A DNA stretch of 55,072 nt from Magnetococcales bacterium (GTDB taxonomy: Bacteria > Pseudomonadota > Magnetococcia > Magnetococcales > DC0425bin3): positions 1 to 55,072 of the forward strand of contig JADGBZ010000016.1 of assembly GCA_015231175.1 (NCBI GenBank). Reading direction: 5' to 3'. The notes below the pieces were generated by a model. That model did no database searches, was not told where the DNA came from, and saw nothing but the letters and a program-made list of their open reading frames with translations. Positions 45,375 to 53,913 of the stretch are shown in pieces; the first letter of the stretch is position 1; every line of letters begins with the position of its first letter. A program made the translations under genes and the position numbers.

Positions 45375-46834
45375 ATAAGGGGGGGGGAATGAACAAGGGC
45401 GATAGCCGGGATGGAAGATCGGAAGTTGATGATACGGAAATCAAGCTGCAAAAGCTGAAGCTGGCTGCTTTGCAGGCGCATAAAGCGGGCAATCAGCACC
45501 AGGCCTTGCGTCATTATGAGCACATTCTCCAGGTGGAGCCTGACAATGTCCAGATGCTCCTGTTGGCAGGCCAAATCTTGTTGGACCTCGATGAACTGGA
45601 ACGAGGTGCGGATTTTTTTCGACGTGCCATTGCATTGGAACCAAATCAACCAAGGGTTGTATTCAATCTGGCGCACGTTTTGTGTTATCTATTAAAATAT
45701 GAGGAGTCTCTCTATTATTACAACAAAGTTCTTGCCATGGATTCTGCCAAAGAGCAAATTTTCTATTTTATCGGCCATGTTTTATTCAGGCTTGAAAGAT
45801 TTGAAGAGGCATTGCATTATTTGAATCTTGAATATCAGATCAACCCCCATGATCCACTGACGCTCCACGATATGGGCCTCATCAAACTTCGGCAGGATAA
45901 ACAAGCTCAGCAAGAGGGCGTGGTCTTGATACGCAGAGCGTTGGAATTGAAACCAGACCTGTGTGGCATTGAAATACCTGATCTCGAACCCCTGCAAAGA
46001 CATCGTGAGGAACAGAAGAGTATCACTCATATTTTTCGCACGCCAGATGAACCCGTTGCGATAAATTCACCCACCCGTTATGCCTGTTTGTCATACCCCA
46101 AGAGCGGGACGCATCTTCTGTCGGATATTGTGCAGTTGATCACAGGTGATGGCTTTTATTGGCCAAACGATTACGAGTCCAAGGCCTTTCCCAAGGGAGG
46201 TCTGGAGAAGGCGTCCGACGGGCATTTTTTGATTGGGCATTGGTGTGCCAACCACGACCTGGGCGCGGATCTGCGCGATGGCCGTTACAAAATCGTTGTT
46301 CAATATCGGGAACCTCGGGATCAGATGGTGTCGTTTTACTGTTATTATACCGGCGTCGCTGCGGACCCCGACAACATGTTCACGCAAATGTTGACAGGTG
46401 TCAGTCAGGAAGTGGGTTTTCACCGGCTCATCATCGGGTGTCCTGTTGAAGGCGGTGGTCTGATTCCCGGGCAGGCATTCAATATGGCCGTCTGGATCGA
46501 ACAGTGGCGCCTTCTGGGGGGGATGTACCAGGTTCCGGTTTATTTTGTCACTTATGAGGAGATGGTGGAAAACAAGGTGGAAACCATTGGCCGGATCGCC
46601 CGCTTTCTTGACCGGCCCCTGTCCAGGGAAGAGTGCAAAAAAATTGCGGAAACAACCGATTTCAAAAAACCTTCGGCAACCATGAAAAAGGAGGATGTCC
46701 CGGAAAAATTTAAACGGAAAGGTATTGTCGGAGATTGGCGAAACTATTTTTCAGAAAGCAATAAACTTCTCTTCAAGGCCGTCAATGGAGAAATTCTCAC
46801 AAAACTGGGGTACGAAAGTGGGGATGACTGGTAA
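45371..46834 (+). CDS. TPR-sulfotransferase fusion protein
   Basis: 487 residues. The N-terminal half (about 25-200) has several tetratricopeptide repeats. The C-terminal half (about 235-480) is a PAPS-dependent sulfotransferase: the 5'-phosphosulfate loop YPKSGTHLL at 242-250, the 3'-phosphate motif REPRDQMVSFYCYY at 313-326, and KGIVGDWRNYF near 450, which closes on the cofactor. It should sulfate a sugar, lipid or protein; the TPR part may choose the target. The start ATG overlaps the AAA-SPOR stop (ATGA). The gene is more AT-rich than its neighbours, a hint of transfer. The IS1-like remnant begins 15 bases after its stop. Confidence 0.85.
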   Translation: MNKGGGMNKGDSRDGRSEVDDTEIKLQKLKLAALQAHKAGNQHQALRHYEHILQVEPDNVQMLLLAGQILLDLDELERGADFFRRAIALEPNQPRVVFNLAHVLCYLLKYEESLYYYNKVLAMDSAKEQIFYFIGHVLFRLERFEEALHYLNLEYQINPHDPLTLHDMGLIKLRQDKQAQQEGVVLIRRALELKPDLCGIEIPDLEPLQRHREEQKSITHIFRTPDEPVAINSPTRYACLSYPKSGTHLLSDIVQLITGDGFYWPNDYESKAFPKGGLEKASDGHFLIGHWCANHDLGADLRDGRYKIVVQYREPRDQMVSFYCYYTGVAADPDNMFTQMLTGVSQEVGFHRLIIGCPVEGGGLIPGQAFNMAVWIEQWRLLGGMYQVPVYFVTYEEMVENKVETIGRIARFLDRPLSREECKKIAETTDFKKPSATMKKEDVPEKFKRKGIVGDWRNYFSESNKLLFKAVNGEILTKLGYESGDDW

Positions 46835-46849
46835 GGTTGTGAGGGTCTC

Positions 46850-47836
46850 GGCACTGGGCTGCCACCGTTCCGTAAACTCTTCCCTGTGCTGTCAAATGAT
46901 GTTCAAATACTGGTCAAGACGTGACATCAACCCAATCTGTTCCCAACGGTGATCCACGGACGGACATTCCCGACAGCCCAAAATGCCCGACCTGCCAATC
47001 CACGGATGTGGTGGTTTGCAAGATTTATCTTACGGCTCACAATGGTGACCGGACCCTGCGCCGGTGTTGCGGATGTGGAACGCATTTTTCTGAAACGCAT
47101 GGAACGCCCATGGAGGATCTCAAATCTCCGATCATCAAGGTGGCCTCTGCTTTGAAAATTCGCAGTGAAGGCATGGGGCTTCGGGCAACAGCCCGCGTGA
47201 TGGGCACCCATAAGAACACGATCAGCGAATGGGAAAAGAGATTCGCTGACCAGAAAGAAACGTTGATGCTGTATGCCTTTTGCCATCAATTCGTATCCCT
47301 CACCTTTGAAGGGGACGAGCTGTACACCATCGTGGGGAAACGTGCGGAACCGCTTGAATCCAAGGGCTGGACAGCTGTCATCGTGGAACGTGGCAGTCGA
47401 TTTCTCGTGGATCAGCAGTGTGGAGTGAAGGATGCCGATTTGTTTACTGCGGTCATGAGTACGGTCTGCCAGTCCATTGACCAGACACAGAATTTAACAT
47501 TCCTGTCAGATGGGGAACGGCGTTACGGCAAGATATTATTTTCCTTATGTTCAGAGGCATTGCAAACGGGGAGCAAAGGTCGTCCACCCAAGGTTCTTCC
47601 AAGTATGCCAAGTCTGAAGATGGTCTCCAGCGCACGCTGGATGCTCAATTGGTCATCGACAATTTTGTCCGTCCTCATTGGACGACCGGAGTGGTGCTGG
47701 CAGTCAAGTTGGGTATCAAGAAGGCACCCTTGCGCCTTGAAGACATATTGGCCATGAAAAGGGCTGCCTGAAGGCACAGGACAGGCAGGGAGCGTCTGCC
47801 CCACGGTCCATCTCGGAACGGTCGAAGCCCACTGCC
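46850..47836 (+). mobile_element. IS1-family-like insertion sequence remnant
   Basis: The ends are imperfect 23-bp inverted repeats (46850-46872 and 47814-47836, 20 of 23 matching, outer GGCA, inner ACCGTTCCG), enclosing a broken transposase. The total of about 987 bp is near the usual size for the family. I find no clear target duplication at the flanks. The element lies between the sulfotransferase gene and the solitary CRISPR-like repeat. Confidence 0.75.
46921..47771 (+). pseudogene. IS1-like transposase, frameshifted
   Basis: The N-terminal part has a zinc-finger-like CPTC..C..CGCG region, an HTH (GLRATARVMGTHKNTISEW) and the first acidic residues of the DDE catalytic core (GDELY, then SDGERRYGKILF). 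After the GRPPKVLP motif (about 47595) the frame breaks. The normal C-terminal end (LVIDNFVRPHWTTG) is found in another frame, ending at 47771. The region between, including the third catalytic acid, is largely missing. No active transposase is expected. Confidence 0.8.
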
Positions 47837-47851
47837 GCAGGAAGAAACGCC

Positions 47852-47880
47852 AAGTCTATCCCCGCGCGTGCGGGGAACCG
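47852..47880. repeat. Solitary CRISPR type I-E-like repeat
   Basis: A 29-base stretch containing ATCCCCGCGCGTGCGGGGAA followed by CCG matches the usual type I-E repeat core: CCCCGC stem, short loop, GCGGGG stem, GAACCG-like end. Only one copy is present; the next 150 bases have no second repeat, so there is no array, and no cas genes are in the window. A T-run eight bases later means it could instead serve as a terminator-like hairpin on the plus strand. Confidence 0.5.
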
Positions 47881-47911
47881 TGTTTTTTCTGGATGTCTCT
47901 GGATGATGAAT

Positions 47912-47987
47912 TGGTGGAGCCGGGGGGAATCGAACCCCCGACTTCAGCATTGCGAACGCTGCGCTCTCCCATCTGAGCTACGGCCCC
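47912..47987 (-). tRNA. tRNA-Ala (anticodon CGC)
   Basis: 76 bases on the minus strand with encoded CCA. The acceptor GGGGCCG pairs with CGGCTCC with one G-U. The D arm is GCTC/GAGC; the anticodon stem-loop CAGCG-TTCGCAA-TGCTG gives anticodon CGC for codon GCG. The T arm contains GGTTCGATTCC. It lies 34 bases after the uppP stop, in the same direction. Confidence 0.96.
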
Positions 47988-48021
47988 ACGACGACAGGCG
48001 GCGATTATCTACGGCTGATTG

Positions 48022-48828
48022 TTAAAATGCAAGCCAAAAGACGACCATGCCGAGAAGAACACGATAGACGACAAAGGGGGTCAGATTGTGGCGGCGCAGC
48101 CAGCCCAGCAACCAGTGGATCACAGCCAAGGCTGAAAGGGTGGCGGCCAGAAAGGCGACGCCAATCTGTAGCCAAGCGGCGAGAGGAATTTTTTCGTGCA
48201 GGAGTTCCTTGATATCCAAAATGCCGACGGCAATTCCGATGGGAATGGCCAGGAAAAAGGCAAATCGGGCAGATGCCTCCCGATTAAAACCGAGGAAGAG
48301 GGCAGCGGTGATGGTGATGCCAGAACGCGAGGTTCCCGGGACGAGCGCCAGGGTCTGGGCCATGCCGATCAACAAGGCCTCCCGCAGGGTGAGCGTGTCG
48401 AGAGAACGCACCAGGGATGCGCGCCGATCAGCCAACCAGAGCAGTAGGCCATAAAAAATCAACGTGCTGCCTACAACCCGTGGATCCCGGGCAGAACCTT
48501 CCACATATCCCTTGATCAGGACGCCCGTCACACCAGCGGGAATGGTTGCCAAACCAATGGCCCATGCCATGCGTCCCTGTGGGTTGTCGGCCATCCCCCC
48601 ACCGGACAGAGTGCGAAACCATCCCTGTGCCAACCCAAAGACATCCTGGCGAAAATAGATGATCAGGGCCAGGAGGGTTGCCGTATTGAGCGCCATGTCG
48701 AACAACAGGCCCTGATCCTGCCACTGAAAAAAATAGGGTACGAGAATCAGGTGACCGGAGGAACTGACCGGGAGCAGTTCAGTGACACCCTGAATGAGAC
48801 CCAGGATAATCCCGTGAAGCCATTCCAT
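48022..48828 (-). CDS. uppP: Undecaprenyl-diphosphatase UppP (BacA)
   Basis: Integral inner-membrane phosphatase that recycles undecaprenyl diphosphate to the monophosphate carrier for peptidoglycan and O-antigen. 268 residues, eight helices. The family motifs QGVTELLPVSSSGHL (near residues 13-27) and PGTSRSG (near 165) carry the catalytic Glu, His, Ser and Arg. ATG 48828 follows GGAGAG; the long upstream open frame is antisense noise. Loss of function gives bacitracin sensitivity in other bacteria. Confidence 0.96.
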   Translation of the reverse strand: MEWLHGIILGLIQGVTELLPVSSSGHLILVPYFFQWQDQGLLFDMALNTATLLALIIYFRQDVFGLAQGWFRTLSGGGMADNPQGRMAWAIGLATIPAGVTGVLIKGYVEGSARDPRVVGSTLIFYGLLLWLADRRASLVRSLDTLTLREALLIGMAQTLALVPGTSRSGITITAALFLGFNREASARFAFFLAIPIGIAVGILDIKELLHEKIPLAAWLQIGVAFLAATLSALAVIHWLLGWLRRHNLTPFVVYRVLLGMVVFWLAF

Positions 48829-48928
48829 GCTGTATTCTCTCCTTGTCTTCCATGCAAAATTCTCGACTATTGCCCGGAATCGCCGGGGCAGGGGCGATGC
48901 TTGAAAAGGCGGTTTGAAAACACTGGGC

Positions 48929-49696
48929 TCAGTAAAGAACCCGGTTAAGATACAAGCCATGCGCTGGTGCCGTCGCACCAGCCAAGCTCCGCTCTCGACT
49001 GGCCAACACCTTCGCAAACCAGGAAGCGGACTCTTTTTCCTGTCCGACCAGAGCCATGGATCCGACAATATTTCTGACCATGTGGTGCAAAAAACCGTTT
49101 GCCCCCAGAATAATCCGAATCTCTCTATCCTGGCGATGCACTTCGCAGCGGCTGAGAGTCCGCACCGGCGATCTGGCCTGGCACTGGGCGGCGCGGAAGG
49201 CGGAAAAATCATGGGTTCCCAACAGAAAACCCGCCGCTTGCCGCATCGCCCTCGCGTCGAGGGCCGCAGGATAATGCCAAACTCGACCTCGATCCAGGGC
49301 AGACGGCGTTTCCCGGTCGGAGATGCGGTATACATACTCCCGGTATCGGGCTGAATACCGGGCATGAAACGTATCGGGAACTTTCGTGACGCGCAACACC
49401 GTCAAGGCATGCGGCGTGGTTGCATTCAGGGCGCGCAGCAGAACATTTTCCGGGCGAGGTCGCGGTGTATCAAAATGGGCCACCTGACCCAAGGCATGCA
49501 CTCCCGCATCCGTGCGTCCTGCACCGATCAACGTGACAGGATGACCACATAGGCGGGTCAGGGACTCTTCGAGAACCCCTTGCAGCGTCACACCCGCGGC
49601 CTGCCGTTGCCAGCCGGAAAAAGCCTCGCCGGCATACTCAAGATCAAGGCGAAAGCGAACCGGGGGGGGCGGTTCCAAGGTTTGGGGTACGCTCAT
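48929..49696 (-). CDS. truA: tRNA pseudouridine(38-40) synthase TruA
   Basis: Isomerises uridines 38-40 in the anticodon stem of many tRNAs. 255 residues, full length. Catalytic Asp63 is in GAGRTDAGVHA; SGWQRQ near 27, ARYREYVYRI and the late NGFLHHMVRNIVG motif are all present. It lies 100 bases before uppP on the same strand. Confidence 0.97.
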   Translation of the reverse strand: MSVPQTLEPPPPVRFRLDLEYAGEAFSGWQRQAAGVTLQGVLEESLTRLCGHPVTLIGAGRTDAGVHALGQVAHFDTPRPRPENVLLRALNATTPHALTVLRVTKVPDTFHARYSARYREYVYRISDRETPSALDRGRVWHYPAALDARAMRQAAGFLLGTHDFSAFRAAQCQARSPVRTLSRCEVHRQDREIRIILGANGFLHHMVRNIVGSMALVGQEKESASWFAKVLASRERSLAGATAPAHGLYLNRVLY

Positions 49697-49861
49697 CCTG
49701 GTGGGAACGTCCTCGTTGCAGCCAGATGATGCATCAGGCGATTTTCCAGGACGTTGCCCGCATTGTGAAGAGAATTGGCGGACGGTGGCGTGATGGACGG
49801 TTCCCTTTCAATGGCCATTGCCTATATCCTGGCGTGGAGGGATCGAGCGGTCGAAGCAGCT

Positions 49862-49891
49862 CCCAGGCACACTTGGCCCAGGCACACTTGG
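49862..49891. repeat. Perfect 15-bp tandem duplication
   Basis: CCCAGGCACACTTGG occurs twice head to tail in the leader of the ParA-like gene, 29 bases before its start. The rest of the 223-base gap from truA shows no gene. Confidence 0.8.
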
Positions 49892-49919
49892 AATATGAGC
49901 AGGGAAAGAGCGAAGGACC

Positions 49920-50663
49920 ATGAAAATTTTTTCTCTTTATAATTTTAAAGGCGGCGTGGGAAAAACCACCAACACGGTCAATTTGGCCCACCTTTCCGCG
50001 CTGGAGGGAACACGCACCGTCATCTGGGATCTGGATCCACAAGGTGGTACCAGCTTTTTTTTGTGTGTCAAGCCAAAAATCAAGGGGGGCGCCAAGGCCA
50101 TCCTGAAAGGAAGGCTTGATCTGGATGGACACTTGCGCACCACCGGATATTCCAACCTGGATCTCCTTCCGGCTGATATTTCCTACCGTCACTTGGATCA
50201 GTATCTGCACGACAAGAAGGATCCCGTCAAGGCTTTTGCCCGTATTCTCAAGTCGTTGGCACACGACTATGACCATATTTTTCTCGATTGCCCTCCAGGT
50301 CTTTCACTGCTGGCGGAAAATGTTTTCCGGGTCTCCCATGTTCTGGTTGTTCCCCTGATTCCTTCCACGCTCTCCTTGCGGGCGTACAACAGGCTGGTGC
50401 AGTTTCTGGCCAATCGCCGCACCAAAAAGCTGCGGGTGGCGCCGTTTTTCAATCAGGTCAACCTGGAGAAGCCGATCCATCAGGTCGTGACCAGGAATGT
50501 ACTGGAACAACATCCCATCTTTCTCAGGACCACCATTCCGGACTCCAACGTCATCGAGTCCATGGGGGTCAAACGGGCGCCTGTTTTGGCCTACGCTCGT
50601 TCATCTCCGGAAGCCGATGCGTTTCGGGCCTTGTGGCGGGAGATCCAGGAGAGAAAGCTCTGA
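49920..50663 (+). CDS. ParA/Soj-family ATPase without a ParB partner
   Basis: 247-residue deviant Walker ATPase: KGGVGKTT at 10-17, DLDPQGG near 37-43, and LDCPPGLS near 122. Such proteins position chromosomes, plasmids or large protein complexes. No ParB or centromere-like repeat is next to it, so it may be an orphan of the MinD/ParA positioning class or a remnant of an integrated replicon. The ATG has GAAGGA just upstream. It is convergent with hisD. Confidence 0.88.
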   Translation: MKIFSLYNFKGGVGKTTNTVNLAHLSALEGTRTVIWDLDPQGGTSFFLCVKPKIKGGAKAILKGRLDLDGHLRTTGYSNLDLLPADISYRHLDQYLHDKKDPVKAFARILKSLAHDYDHIFLDCPPGLSLLAENVFRVSHVLVVPLIPSTLSLRAYNRLVQFLANRRTKKLRVAPFFNQVNLEKPIHQVVTRNVLEQHPIFLRTTIPDSNVIESMGVKRAPVLAYARSSPEADAFRALWREIQERKL

Positions 50664-50704
50664 TCAATGCTCCCGAACATCGCCGGGATGGGTGCCGCCA
50701 TCAT

Positions 50705-52036
50705 TCAGCTGGATGAGCCGGATGGTTTCTGGACCAGACGCTGGTCCAGGCTCAGTTGGTGGGCCGTCAATCCCTCCCCAGCTGCCAGACGGGAAGCTGC
50801 CGGACCAATGATGGCCAAAGACGCTTCCGTACAGCCAATCAGACTGGTGCGCTTGATGAAGTCAAATACGCTCAATGGACTGGAAAAACGCGCCGTACCA
50901 CTCGTTGGCAAGACGTGACTGGGACCGGCAACATAATCTCCTATCGCCTCAGGGGTATACCGTCCCAAAAAAATGGCGCCGGCGTTGCCAACGTGAGGCA
51001 GGAGTCGTTCGGGATCGGCGACAGACAGTTCCAGGTGTTCCGGGGCCACCCTTGAAGCCAACGCACACGCCTCGTGCAGATTGTTGACGACGATGATGGC
51101 GCCGCGTTCGGCCAAGGATTGCGCACAAATCGAGCGTCGTTCCAATATTGCAAGGTGTTGCGCCAAAGCCAGTTCCACGGCATTGGCCAAATCCTCATCA
51201 TCGGTCAGGAGGATGGCCTGGGCCGACACATCGTGTTCGGCCTGGGAGAGCAGATCTGCCGCCAACCAAAGCGGGTCGTTCTCCCGGTCGGCAATGACCA
51301 AAATTTCTGATGGACCGGCAATCATGTCGATGCCCACCTGTCCAAACAACTGCCGCTTGGCTGTAGCCACATAAATGTTGCCCGGACCGACGATTTTATC
51401 GACAGCCGGGACAGTTTGGGTTCCCATGGCCAAGGCTGCAATGGCTTGGGCGCCCCCGATGCGAAAGATTTGATGGATGCCAGCGATTTGGGCCGCCACG
51501 AGGAGGAGGGGATTGACCACGCCGTCGGGAGTTGGCACCACCATGACCAGATCGGTCACGCCTGCCACGCGAGCCGGAATGGCATTCATCAGGACCGTGG
51601 ACGGATAGGTGGCCAAACCGCCTGGAACGTACAAACCAACGCGGCTGACAGGTGTCAGGCGTTGTCCCAGCAGGGTTCCTGATGCATCGCAAAAATGGTG
51701 TATGCCCATCACGGGCATTTGCCATCGATGGTAGGCTTGGATGCGCCCGGCGGCCAGTTCAAGGGCGGATCGATCCGCCGGAGAGACCTGCCGGGCGATG
51801 TGGTTGATCTCCGTCTCGGTCAGTGCCAGGGTTGCGGGGGTGAGTTCGACCCGGTCGAACTGACGCGAATAATCGATCAGAGCCTGGTCCCCATCCCGCT
51901 GCACTGTAGCGATGATGTCGGCCACTGTCTGTTCAATGGCCGCCATTTTTCCACTTTCCCAGCGGAGAAGACGGGTGAAGGCTGCCTGAAAGTCAGAATC
52001 TCGGGTGTTGAGACGGCGTATCGTGGTCTGGATCAA
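50705..52036 (-). CDS. hisD: Histidinol dehydrogenase
   Basis: Zinc enzyme that oxidises L-histidinol to histidine in two NAD-dependent steps, the last steps of the pathway. 443 residues. The PGGLATYPS, GPGNIYVA, LLSQAEHD (catalytic Glu-His) and APEHLEL motifs are intact. All candidate starts are TTG. I chose 52036, with GGAG eight bases upstream, which gives a normal N terminus (RRLNTRDSDF); 52075 would add 13 residues and lies eight bases after the murA stop. Operon with murA. hisG, often placed between the two genes in proteobacteria, is absent here. Confidence 0.94.
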   Translation of the reverse strand: MIQTTIRRLNTRDSDFQAAFTRLLRWESGKMAAIEQTVADIIATVQRDGDQALIDYSRQFDRVELTPATLALTETEINHIARQVSPADRSALELAAGRIQAYHRWQMPVMGIHHFCDASGTLLGQRLTPVSRVGLYVPGGLATYPSTVLMNAIPARVAGVTDLVMVVPTPDGVVNPLLLVAAQIAGIHQIFRIGGAQAIAALAMGTQTVPAVDKIVGPGNIYVATAKRQLFGQVGIDMIAGPSEILVIADRENDPLWLAADLLSQAEHDVSAQAILLTDDEDLANAVELALAQHLAILERRSICAQSLAERGAIIVVNNLHEACALASRVAPEHLELSVADPERLLPHVGNAGAIFLGRYTPEAIGDYVAGPSHVLPTSGTARFSSPLSVFDFIKRTSLIGCTEASLAIIGPAASRLAAGEGLTAHQLSLDQRLVQKPSGSSS

Positions 52037-52082
52037 GGCCAACTCCGCTTTTCTCGAAAGGGCGTTGAACGGCAACCCAAAA

Positions 52083-53339
52083 TCAATGGCTCAGACGATG
52101 GATATCGGCGCCCAGGGCCATCAATTTTTCTTCGATTCGCTCATACCCACGGTCAATATGATAAACCCGGGAGATGTAGGTCTCTCCCGATGCTGCCAAG
52201 CCTGCCAAAACCAACGATGCCGAGGCCCGCAAATCCGTGGCCATGACGGGGGCGCCACGCAATTTTGCGCCGCCTCGAACCACGACAGTGTTGCCCTGCA
52301 ACGTGATATCAGCCCCCAATCGTTGCAGTTCCGACACATGCATGAAGCGGTTTTCAAATATTGTCTCGGTCACGGTACCCGTCCCGGAGGATACACTGTT
52401 GAGCACCAGCATTTGCGCCTGGAGATCGGTTGGAAACCCGGGATAGGGAAACGTTGTGATATCCACGGCTCGCAGGGGGCGATCAACAGTGACGCGCAAG
52501 GCGTTGGGTTTTTCCTCCACGATGACCCCGGCCTGACGCAACTTGGCGATGGGGGCTTCGAGAATGTGCGGATCGGTGTAATTCAGCGTCACATCTCCCC
52601 CGGTGATGGCTGCCGCAATCATGAAAGTCCCGGTTTCGATCCGGTCGGGAAGAATGTGGTGGGCTGCGCCATGCAAACGTTCAACGCCCTCTACGCGGAT
52701 GCTGCTGCTTCCGGCACCCTCAATGCGAGCGCCCATTTTATTGAGAAGCCTTGCCAAATCTGTGACTTCCGGCTCACATGCAGCATTTTCCAGGACGGTT
52801 TGACCGTCGGCCAGGGCGGCTGCCATCATCAAATTTTCCGTCCCGGTCACGGTTACGAGATCAAAGACGATGGATGCCCCGTGCAGGCGTTTGGCCCGGG
52901 CCTTGATATAGCCGTCCTCCAGGACAATCTCGGCCCCCATGCTCTCCAGGCCCCTGAGGTGCAGATTGACAGGGCGGGTACCAATGGCACACCCGCCAGG
53001 CAAAGAAATTTCCGCCTGACCGTGCCGAGCCAACAAGGGCCCCATGACCAAGATCGATGCCCGCATGGTCCGGACCAGATCGTAAGGCGCTCGGGTGTTG
53101 TGAATGCCTGAGCAATCGATCTCCACACCCAGGCGCTCGTCAATGGTGATCGCCGCCCCATGCTGACCCAAAAGCTCCAGCATGGTGGTGACGTCGCGCA
53201 GGTGAGGGATGTTGGAAAGGGTCAGGGCCTCATCCGACAGCAGAGAGGCTGCCAGTGCCGGCAAAGTGGCGTTCTTCGCGCCACTGATGGGGATGGTACC
53301 CACCAGGGGTCTTCCCCCGCGTACAAGTATTCTATCCAT
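52083..53339 (-). CDS. murA: UDP-GlcNAc 1-carboxyvinyltransferase MurA
   Basis: First committed step of peptidoglycan synthesis: transfers enolpyruvate from PEP to UDP-GlcNAc. 418 residues. Lys22 in SGAKNA and catalytic Cys117 in [11 protein letters not shown] (the fosfomycin target) are present, so fosfomycin sensitivity by this route is expected. ATG 53339 gives the standard MDRILVRGG start. hisD follows in the same direction. Confidence 0.97.
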   Translation of the reverse strand: MDRILVRGGRPLVGTIPISGAKNATLPALAASLLSDEALTLSNIPHLRDVTTMLELLGQHGAAITIDERLGVEIDCSGIHNTRAPYDLVRTMRASILVMGPLLARHGQAEISLPGGCAIGTRPVNLHLRGLESMGAEIVLEDGYIKARAKRLHGASIVFDLVTVTGTENLMMAAALADGQTVLENAACEPEVTDLARLLNKMGARIEGAGSSSIRVEGVERLHGAAHHILPDRIETGTFMIAAAITGGDVTLNYTDPHILEAPIAKLRQAGVIVEEKPNALRVTVDRPLRAVDITTFPYPGFPTDLQAQMLVLNSVSSGTGTVTETIFENRFMHVSELQRLGADITLQGNTVVVRGGAKLRGAPVMATDLRASASLVLAGLAASGETYISRVYHIDRGYERIEEKLMALGADIHRLSH

Positions 53340-53424
53340 CCCCAATTCTTACCAAATCCAGGGGATCCAGGGCAAGAGTTGCAGCGGAAAATTTTGTGCG
53401 GAATTTGCGGAGTTGAATAAATGT

Positions 53425-53454
53425 TTGAAATTCTGTGGGTGCATGTGGTAGATT
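53425..53454 (+). promoter_or_regulatory. Sigma70 promoter of ssrA
   Basis: TTGAAA (53425-53430) and TAGATT (53449-53454), 18 bases apart. Transcription would start near 53461, about 30 bases before the mature tmRNA 5' end, consistent with a precursor trimmed by RNase P. Confidence 0.5.
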
Positions 53455-53489
53455 GAAGGATCAGGGCTGTTGTTGAAATCATGCAGCAA

Positions 53490-53857
53490 GGGGGTGAAAC
53501 GGCTTCGACGGGGTATCGAAAGGCTTTGACGGCGACCCGGCATGAGCGCTGCCGCAATAGGCTCATACTTACAATTGCCAACGACGAAATCTACGGCGAA
53601 GCTCTCGCCGCCGCCTAAAACGGCAGCGAAGCGGGGCCCAGACCTGGGCCCGGCAACAGAAGCATAAAAACAGGGTCAAGCCGGAATGATGAAACCGCCG
53701 GTCTAAATCCAAGGTTTCCCAGTTCTCCGAGGTAACGGGGGTCCATGGGCCAGCCGGCTGCAACGGCCCAAGGACACTCAGGCCGGCAAAATGGTCGTGA
53801 CTCCTTCAGGTTCAGTACGTATCTCGGACCCGGGTTCGACTCCCGGCACCTCCACCA
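53490..53857 (+). ncRNA. ssrA: Transfer-messenger RNA (tmRNA)
   Basis: One-piece tmRNA, 368 bases with encoded CCA. The acceptor GGGGGTG (53490) pairs with CACCTCC before ACCA. The 5' GAAACGGCTTCGACGGGG and 3' GGGTTCGACTCCCGGC arms are the usual tRNA-like domain. The tag reading frame 53577-53618 encodes ANDEIYGEALAAA before TAA, a proteolysis tag ending in the required small hydrophobics. Pseudoknot-like GC stems follow (GGGCCCAGACCTGGGCCC). It rescues stalled ribosomes with SmpB. The 3' end is a common integration site for islands, and the DNA beyond it looks atypical. Confidence 0.98.
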
Positions 53858-53887
53858 TTTTGATTTCAGGAAAAGGTCTCGGCATGG

Positions 53888-53913
53888 AAGCCGCCCTGTG
53901 GGGCGGCTTTTTT
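53888..53913 (+). terminator. Rho-independent terminator of ssrA
   Basis: AAGCCGCCC (53888-53896), loop TGTG, GGGCGGCTT (53901-53909) and T-run to 53913. Placed 31 bases after the tmRNA CCA end. Confidence 0.92.

Noticed and set aside
47852-47880. A functional CRISPR array
   Set aside because: Only one repeat copy is visible, and no second repeat, spacer periodicity or cas gene is present.
48829-49365. N-terminal extension of uppP by 179 codons
   Set aside because: It runs antisense-like through truA and adds no recognisable domain; ATG 48828 has a good ribosome site and gives the standard UppP length.
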